From: Monosporascus cannonballus | Lineage: Eukaryota > Ascomycota > Sordariomycetes > Xylariales | Assembly (NCBI GenBank): GCA_004154925.1 | Contig: QJNS01000010.1 | Location: 372,001 to 436,000, forward strand | DNA length: 64,000 bases | Reading direction: 5' to 3' | Part shown: positions 56,676 through 64,000 of the stretch, in pieces | How the letters are laid out: each line of letters starts with the position of its first letter | Numbering within the stretch: the first letter of the stretch is position 1 | Notes under the pieces: model-generated | What the model was told of the DNA's origin: nothing | Database searches by the model: none | The model's input: only the letters and a program-made list of their open reading frames with translations | Position numbers and translations under genes: made by a program

Positions 56676-59600
56676 TTAGTTATCGGGCCGCGCCGTCGAC
56701 GACGACGACAGCGGCGACGCGCGGGGGAGAAAGGAGCCGGTTGCGGCATCGTCGGTATCATTACTATAGGGCTGTATCCCCGGCTGCGTCGTCTTCATAG
56801 CTGTCGTCGTATCCACGGTCGCGTTCGTCATCCTCGGCAGATACATCGCCGTTTCTGTCGTCGGTGTAGCCGCAACGGTAGTGTTGTTGCTGTTGTCGTT
56901 GTTACCATTATTACGACCGTGGAGCCGCTCCATGGCCTCCTGCACCTCGGTGATGCCGAACAGCTTGTCCATCTCCTCGAGCCGCCGGCCCTTGGTCTCG
57001 GGGATCAGGCGGTATGTGAAGGGCGCCATGGCTAGGCTGAAGGCGCCGAAGAGGAAGAATGTGCCCTGTTTTATAGGCGTGGGGAGTTAACGTGGAAGGA
57101 AGAAGGGGGGATAAGTGAATTGGAGGGGAGAGGGGGAGGGGGATGAAAGGCGAAGGGGCACCAAGGGGGAAGGAGAGGGAGGAGAGGGGGAGAACTTACG
57201 TAGCCGTCCTTCCCCATCCTCGTCATCATCGTCGGAGCTGCTGCGAGCGAGTGTCAATAGCGATGGCCTATCCTACTATCCGCCGCCTACGAGCGAGCAA
57301 ATACAGTGGATAGAATGGCGACGTACTCCTGGCAATGATAAAGTTAAATAGCCACTGCGTCGCGGCGGCCTGCGCAACATTCATGGCGCGCAGACGAGTG
57401 CTGGGGATCTCGCTTGGGGTATCTGTCAGTCTGTGGCATGCTAGCATCAGAGCAAGGAATCGGCCACAGCGCGGCTCACCTGACGTAGATCCAACAGCAG
57501 GGTCCCCAGCCGAACTGGAAGAACCTGTCAACGGTGTCAGTAATGCTGTGCCTGCGCTCCTGTGCGTTCGTTTCGAACTTAGGTAGGGGCATAGGAGGAC
57601 GTTTGGATTTGGGAGAGACTCACGCGGCGAACAGATATACCGAGACGATTGCCACGTATCCGAAGGGAGGGATCTATACGCTCGCATCAGCCGACGAACA
57701 ACTCTTCACGCTCCTCTCCACCCCCTTATCCACACACCCCTCGTTTGTCCGGTAGCCCTGGAGTCAACAGGGGACCCTTGGCCCCCTGTATACACATGAT
57801 GTATCTGGGTTGAACGCGAGCCGACGAAAAACGAACACCAAACAAGCAACTCACCGGCAGCCGTTCCCCGGGCTTGCTCGAGTACACGTAGGCGCCGACG
57901 ACGAACATGCAGGCGGCCTGCGCGACGCTCGTCCACAGCAGGCTCAGGCGGCGGCCCAGCGAGTCGGCCGCAAAAACCAGGAACGCGGCGCACGCCACCA
58001 CCTTGACGATGCCGTACACGCCCGTCGCCAGCAGCGAGTTCTCGACGCCGTACACGCCTGTCATACGGCGAATGGTGGTTAGCGAGATTCAACGTTAAGT
58101 GCTGTTCCGCCCCCTTTCTCGTATTCTCTCATGCCGCTGGGTGAAAAGGGGGCAAGGGGGAGCTATGCTACACAGCTCTGTAACCAATCTCTCATAGAGG
58201 GCACGCACCCATGGCATGGAAGATCTGCGGCGCGTAGTAGTTGATGGCGTTGACCCCGGTAAGCTGCTGGCAGACCATGAGGGCGATGGACGTCAGCGCG
58301 CGCTCGCGGTTCGGCCGGATCGTCCACATCTCCTTGAGCAGCGTCCAGGCGGTCGCGTCCCCGACCAAGCGCCGCTCCACCTCGAGCTGGTCCGCCATCT
58401 GCCGCAGTTCCTTCTGTAGGTAGGGGTGGTCCGGGGGTAACCTTGCGCAGGGTTAGCAACCTGGGACGGGTGTACCGTCGGGTCTTTGGGGAACAAAGGA
58501 AGGGGGCCGGTGAGATACCGCATTAGCTGGGAGAGAATGGCTGCGGTTTTCGCCCAGTCGCCGTTCTTGGCCGTGTATCGTGGACTAATTGCGCATCTTG
58601 TTAGCTACGCCAGGGGCTTCTTGGTCGGACATGGCTGACCTTTCGGGACAAAACAGCATGCCCGCAATCATGAAACTAGTCCTTACGTAAGCTCCACGTC
58701 ATGTATGCAGCTCTGATCGGCTTACAATGCAGGCAGGGCTTGCAGTGCCAGGGGTATAGTATACGAGTTGTGAGCGAGATGTTTTGCATGCCGGATACTC
58801 CCGAAATTAACCCTCGTGAAGGTTAGCGAAGTCGCTCGCTGATCGAGCTACTCTGAGCTTACCAAAACGAAATCATGACGCCGTTCACGATGAACAGCTG
58901 ATAGAAACCTATGATCATTTAGTCTCGCTGGATATGTGTTTGGGAGCTCTCACTTTACCCGTTAAAGCTCCTCGGATTGCTCTAGGAACACACTCGGAGA
59001 CGTACTGATGAGTTGTATCTTGAGGTAAGCGAGAACGTCATTCATAGCGGATATTCTAGATACTCGTCGGATTGGTTTCGAAACTGGATCAAGAGCGGGA
59101 TTGCGGAGCCAAGAACTGGGCCGTCCTCACCAGTGGTGTCAACATTGATGCCGCGCCGACGCCGAAGCCAGCCACGAGCCGTCCAAGATACATCATAGGC
59201 AGACTGCCTGTCTGCGCGGCCTGCAGGCCGACGCCCACGCACGCCACGAGAGCCGAGGCGATCAGGGGCCACCGGCGACCGTACTTATCGGCGAAGGGAC
59301 AGGCTACGAGGGAGGCGATGAAGCATCCGGCTTGGAGTGTCGAGACGACTGGAGACTTCTGTGAGCAATGGGTTCAGGGTGAGTAACGGCTGCGGCCATA
59401 CCATTCTCTGTAAGGTAGTATGACTCGGAGGGTCCAACGTTGTAATCCCTGGATCTTTTAGCATTATCGGATCATCTAGCCGGTCAGGGGTGGATGGAGT
59501 TACTTTCGGAACTCGTCCATCATAGTGATGCCTCCGATTGCTCCCATGCTGTAACAGTTAGCCTTTAGCGATCAGCTTGGGGAGCTGCAGCATACTCCCA

Positions 59601-59893
59601 ACCGAAGAGCATTCCTCCAAAACTGTACCGCAGCGAGGCGTCAGCGATCTGTGCCTTCAGGTAGTCTCCAAGCCCTTTACCATGCTATAACGTATCAGCC
59701 CAGATCCAATTCCGAGCTCGGGGGTTAGCTTACAAGCACAAGCCAAAGCGAAGACTCTCCAGCCGTAGATATCGGGAGGGCTATAGAGTCATCAGAACAA
59801 GTTCCGTCGACATAGACGGATTTCTACTCACTCACGGCGCATAGCATCGTTCCGGATGACTAGCCGAAGGAACCTCACAACGAGCCTGCCCAT
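56676..59893 (-). CDS. MFS sugar transporter (hexose-type), 19 exons
   Basis: Sugar/H+ symporter-family permease of the plasma membrane, about 591 aa. I could chain 19 exons with every phase consistent: 59893-59832, 59780-59734, 59684-59681, 59622-59596, 59548-59504, 59448-59402, 59348-59131, 59004-58959, 58908-58863, 58812-58726, 58675-58640, 58584-58519, 58441-58209, 58057-57855, 57673-57624, 57524-57480, 57412-57327, 57237-57200, 57065-56676. Sugar-porter motifs appear in order: [98 protein letters not shown] and [16 protein letters not shown]. The tail is Asn/Thr-rich. Twelve membrane helices fit. The substrate cannot be read from sequence. It is 1.3 kb from, and on the same strand as, the DUF2264 gene. 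Confidence 0.88.
59681..59684 (-). other. Candidate 4-nt micro-exon (CATG) in sugar transporter
   Basis: Between a 49-nt intron (GTAAGC...TTATAG, branch CTGAT) and a 58-nt intron (GTAAAG...GTACAG, branch CTGAC) lie only four bases, CATG. Including them gives ACASCFGGMLFG across exons 2-4. Leaving them out breaks the frame, and no alternative acceptor in the interval restored it. Confidence 0.65.
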
Positions 59894-61163
59894 GATTTTC
59901 AGTCTGCTTGGAACGTTCACGCAAGAATTCGGCCTGGACGCGAAATCGGCACCGGTATAGGTCCCAAGACAGGCGAATGTCAAAAAGTGAAAGGTCTAGA
60001 CGAGAGAAACACCGGAAAGAAACTCTATGAGAAGATATACGTGTAAACCAACCGACTAGTCACGTCATATACACACAAGCTAGCGACCGGGAAGACGGCG
60101 CACTTCCGCCCGCAGAATCGAACATCTGCGTCAGAGTCGACCGACGATATAGAACGGGACACTATTTGCAAGGTAAGCCATGCAGTATCGCGCCCTCCAG
60201 TGCGATAAACCAGCGCGGTGAAACCGAACGCCGTGCCACTAGGGACCCATAGCCGCGCAGAAGGGTAGCTGCATCGTGGTGTATTCTCATGTTTGTGTCT
60301 CCGGTCGGTAATACCAGCCAGTCTCTCACCTCCGGTGTTTCGAACCTGGCTATAGACGGATGCGGCGGCACTGCGCTGTAGATTCTTCATCGATGTTGAT
60401 TATTCGGGCGGAAGATTGGAAAAAGGTGGGTCTCTCATATGGCAACTAGAGCACATGCATACCTACTTATACGGAGCGTGCTCTTCGCCTCCATCCTTGA
60501 CATTTCTAGTCCGGGAGCCAAGCAGGGCGGTGATGGTTTCAATGCTCATAGGTTAAATCAAAACTGTGAGGGCGACCGCGAACCGGCCCATTATCCCTGT
60601 TTGTATCTGCGAAGAGCCTGAGTAACCCCGGACACGGCAGCTATGTAGCAAAGAAGGGGCCGGAGGGAAGCGGGACACAACGAAGAGGGTCGGCACGTGT
60701 CTAAGCGTCCCCAGGATCTGGAAGGCGCACACACGTACCCAAGAGACGGATAGACCTTCGCCGTTTCCGTGACTCAAAAGAACGGATATTCGGGGATACA
60801 AAGTTTCCTGTGCTCTATTACAAACCAAAAGCTCAGCTAGGGATGTTCCTGAGGAGTTGCGTGGAGCCCTGGTTAGGAGAACTTACGACCTCTGAAATTA
60901 AGCTAAGGAGGTCAGGGAACCCACCCAGTGGTTCTGTAGATCTCCCTCATATGAGCTCCTGCAAGGGCCCGACGTTATGTCTCACGGCACTCCTGTTGGG
61001 GAGCCGTGAACGAATACCTAGTAATCAGAGCAAGATTGCAGACCTGGTCATATTGATTAACTTAACCACAATCTCTAAGCTGTCCCCAGACTGCGCGTCA
61101 AAAATAGACTCCAGGGTTATGTTGTGGGAAATCCTTCCATCTGCTCTCCTCCTCAAGGTTAGA
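59894..61163. other. Intergenic region between transporter and DUF2264 gene
   Basis: About 1.3 kb: transporter promoter and DUF2264 3' flank. Only short frames without resemblance to known proteins. No regulator gene was found between the two. Confidence 0.5.
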
Positions 61164-63527
61164 TTATGCTGCCATCTCGGCCTTCAGCCAGCCGGGGATC
61201 TCTGGCAGCTTGTCCCAACCGTCCAGGTACGTCTTGGGCGGCACACCGTCCCCGGACGGTTTCGCGTAGATCGCCGAGACGTACCAGGCCGCCTGTCCGG
61301 CCTTGATGGTGTGTTGCAGGGTAGGGATGACTGTCCTACTCTCGACGAGGTTGGAGTTGGGATCGGCGTTGACCAGGTTGGCGGAGCGCTCGACCTCGAC
61401 TTCCAGGGCGCGGATGCCGACGGCGCCCGCCGTCGATACGGCAAAGGCGCCCTGGCCTCCCTTGGCCCAGCCCTCCGGCGTCATGAGGTCGTAGTTTCCG
61501 ATGATCTTAGGGAACGTCCCCTCGCACTTTTCCGCATCGTACAGATCGAGATATCGTCCGTCGACCGACCTCTCGTTCTTGATGGCGAACGCACCATCCG
61601 CCGTCATGACCTCTTGTCCTGCCTCGATTTTGTGGACTCGCAGATGCCAATTCGGGGTGGATTCTTCCGGAGGTACCAACGTCGTCCTGATCGTGACGTC
61701 GGGGAACGGCTTCCAAATCGACACCAAGACTGGCTTGCCGTCTCGCTCTTCCAGACCGGCATATTCAGACTTTCGCCGCGTCTTCCAATATTCCCCGCCG
61801 TCATCCGATAGACCGAGTTGAGAAGCTAGAGCGTATTGCTCGAGGGTGAAGAGGCCAGGCGGCACGGAATATCCATACGCACTACTGTATGCGAACGATC
61901 CGTACTTTGAATGAGTTCCTTTCATCGGATAACTGCAAGCTTGTCCGGAGGAAAGGAGCATGCAGTGGCCGCCGAGATAGCTAGCGGGGCTCGTCAAATA
62001 CATTCACCAAGTGAAACAAATACATTTCATACCTCATGATATGACCAGGATGCTTCAGGCCTTTGACTTTCGGAATAACATCCCTCGGAAATTCCTCTTC
62101 AGATGTCCAGAAAGGATGTTCCGGAGGAACTGCAAGGCAAATGAACGCTAAACACGCCCAATACTTCAAAAAATATTAGCCATTAGTGTGGGTTATAAAC
62201 AAGGGGCCTGACTTACGGGGCTACCGGGACTGTTGTAGTTTTCGGCCATCTGTATCTAGTCAGCAGAACGCCACAGGGGAATGGTACAAGCGGTCCGATC
62301 ACTTACATACATATTTGGGTAGGAATACCCAATCGTCAGCGTGCCGCTAGGGCTCCAGATGTCGGGTTGGGTCTGCCACCACCTCAAGTGCCGTAATACT
62401 ATGCCCTTCACCATACCCCATGTGAGTGGCGCGGGAAGCTCGACGCCAGCATATGCAAGTGCGCCCCAGAAGGAAACCATGGCAAAGCGGTAGCCCACGC
62501 TTCGGCCGAAAGGGATAGAACGGCCTTTAGATGCCTTTAGTATTTGCTCAGATGGAATAAAGAAGGTGCCATACCCTCGTTATCGTAATAGTGAACCAGG
62601 TCGAGTGCGGCCACCTGAGCACGTCTCTTGAATTCCTCCGCCCGAGCAGGCTCATCCTCACCCGCCAGCTTCGCATATAGGAGCTGCAGGAAGTGAATTG
62701 CAAAGCTCGAGGAGTAGTAGTCCATTTCTTTAAACAGCCTAAATTAGTGACTATTCGATCTGACAATCTTCCTAAGGGACGCTTACGATGGATCCCTTCG
62801 GGACCATCATTTGACCACCCATCGCCTCGATAGAACGTGTTGAGGTGTTCGATATCAGCGTCCAGTCTCTCTTGGGAGAATTTGCCTCCGTTCTTTTTCA
62901 GCCCGAGGTTGGCAAAGACGCGGAACCATAACCAGTTGGTATTGGGCATGCTAGTATGCGGTTAGTATTTTCCCGTTTGAGGTTATCGCATTGTCATTTA
63001 CTTCTTCTCATTTATCGAGTTCCCCAGCCAGTTCTCAACGTTTCCACGCTCTTTTTCACTCAGAGAATCCCATATGACAGGAGCTACGGCTAACGCATAT
63101 CCTAGCAACCGGTCAGCCACGTTTTGGAGAAGCTTTCACATAGACTCTCACCAAGCGGACACATCTCTACCATCCTTTGGTCGTTGTCTCGAGGATAGCC
63201 CCAGTATTCCGGGTTGTTAGGGTCGGTGCCCGACCTGATCCCCTGAATCCACCATTCCGTGCCGTGGTATTCTCCACCTCCTGCAAGCAAGCAGGCCAGA
63301 CCCCATAGGGGGCGGCAGATACCCTCAACTTCCGAGGCGGTTTGGTCGAATCTTACGGCGGTGGCCCCGGGACACTTCACTCTGGCTTTCTGCGGCGAGA
63401 AGAATGGCTCCAGGGGGTCTAGCAACGTGCGGAGGAGCTCCTGCACGGACGCGCGATCACTTATCTTCACCTTGGAGAAGGGATGAACTCCATTGTAACC
63501 AAGAACGAGGCCGGTCTTAGGCTCCAT
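61164..63527 (-). CDS. DUF2264 protein (glycosidase-like)
   Basis: About 663 aa in eight exons: 63527-63152, 63101-63002, 62950-62787, 62727-62575, 62524-62307, 62249-62217 (33 nt), 62163-62033 and 61980-61164, all in phase. Hallmarks of DUF2264 are [54 protein letters not shown], the [11 protein letters not shown] block, [57 protein letters not shown] and [16 protein letters not shown]. The N-terminal two thirds should form an (alpha/alpha) barrel and the rest a beta-rich domain. No signal peptide is evident, so it is probably intracellular. Some relatives act on uronic or other sugars, but activity here is unproven. With the neighbouring sugar transporter it may form a small catabolic pair. 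Confidence 0.88.
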
Positions 63528-64000
63528 TGTGATATGATGCAGGAGTGGGCGCTCACTCGAACCGCAGAAGGACGTTCACGAGGGAGAAGGTTAGTCAAGA
63601 AGACCGATCAACCGAGATATGCTACCTGTCACCATTTTCATACAACTGACCTACCATCAGGCTATACTTGTAATTCCCCCAGGGCTGCGCGTAGACATGT
63701 GGGGCAATACTCGAAGCTACATTGGTAGAGTGCTATATTTGCCCGTGAAAGTGAGGGGTCTTGGGGTTGACGTGGGGTGACGGAGCTCTCGCGGCTAATA
63801 TCGAAGGCGCACCAGATCCTACAAGACGGACGAGCATTCTACCGAGTGATTCGGTTCGATTCTCGTACGAGATCATAAATAGTCCGAGCTATCCACATTT
63901 GCTGGTAATAACACGATGGCTCGATCCTTTCGCAGACTCGATTGTTGGAGCTAATTAGAAGACGAGCTGGTACGGAGTATTGGTAGAGACCAACGCCGTA
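63528..64000. other. Upstream region of DUF2264 gene, window edge
   Basis: About 470 bp to the end of the window; promoter of the DUF2264 gene and the start of the next spacer. A tRNA-like T-loop sequence near 63850 has no supporting stems. No gene was recognised. Confidence 0.5.

Noticed and set aside
63820..63880. GGTTCGATTC T-loop-like sequence suggesting a tRNA
   Set aside because: The bases around it do not form the five-pair T stem, and no acceptor or anticodon arms are found at the right spacing.

Overview
This window looks like chromosomal DNA of a filamentous ascomycete, most likely a Sordariomycete. Introns are short (about 45-260 nt) with GTRNGT-type donors and CTRAC/CTGAC branch sites. 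Genes are monocistronic and spread over both strands. Products are typical of the group: a fused PABA synthase, farnesyl diphosphate synthase, Elp5, Mso1 and TRAPPII Trs120. The class-level placement is inference; there is no rRNA or marker gene. I saw no convincing tRNA, CRISPR, bacterial-style operon or complete transposon.

Layout. 1-3 kb has no recognisable gene. 3-8 kb holds CDC23/APC8 (-) and ERG20 (+), divergent around an AT-rich spacer that carries a MITE-like inverted repeat. 8-10.7 kb is decayed, with a dispersed repeat and an aspartic-protease C-terminal fragment. 11-18 kb holds TRS120 and phosphoserine aminotransferase (both -). 20-26.4 kb holds a divergent SDR-fold protein (+), GYP7 (-) and MSO1 (-). 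26.4-32.3 kb is gene-poor and contains a frameshifted gene relic and the second copy of the dispersed repeat. 32.3-36.2 kb is a divergent LOG-family/CLPTM1 pair. 37-43 kb holds an unnamed cysteine/histidine-rich protein (+), SEC22 (-) and an ASXH-domain protein (+). 43.7-51 kb holds ELP5 (+), PRE5 (-), VPS55 (+) and PABA synthase (-). 52-56 kb is a divergent SNRNP27-like/glucosidase I pair. 56.7-63.5 kb holds an extremely intron-rich sugar transporter and a DUF2264 protein, both on the minus strand and possibly a small sugar-catabolic module.

Most genes are housekeeping. Seven act in or near the secretory and endosomal system (Trs120, Gyp7, Mso1, Sec22, Vps55, glucosidase I, CLPTM1-like), but nothing shows they are co-regulated. 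Gene models were built by hand from splice sites and reading-frame continuity; every multi-exon model given here keeps phase across all junctions. I did not find a clearly new multi-gene system. The most unusual items are the 19-exon transporter with a 4-nt micro-exon, a conserved-looking SDR-fold protein without SDR catalytic residues, the DUF2264/transporter pair, and an unnamed protein with two Cys/His clusters.
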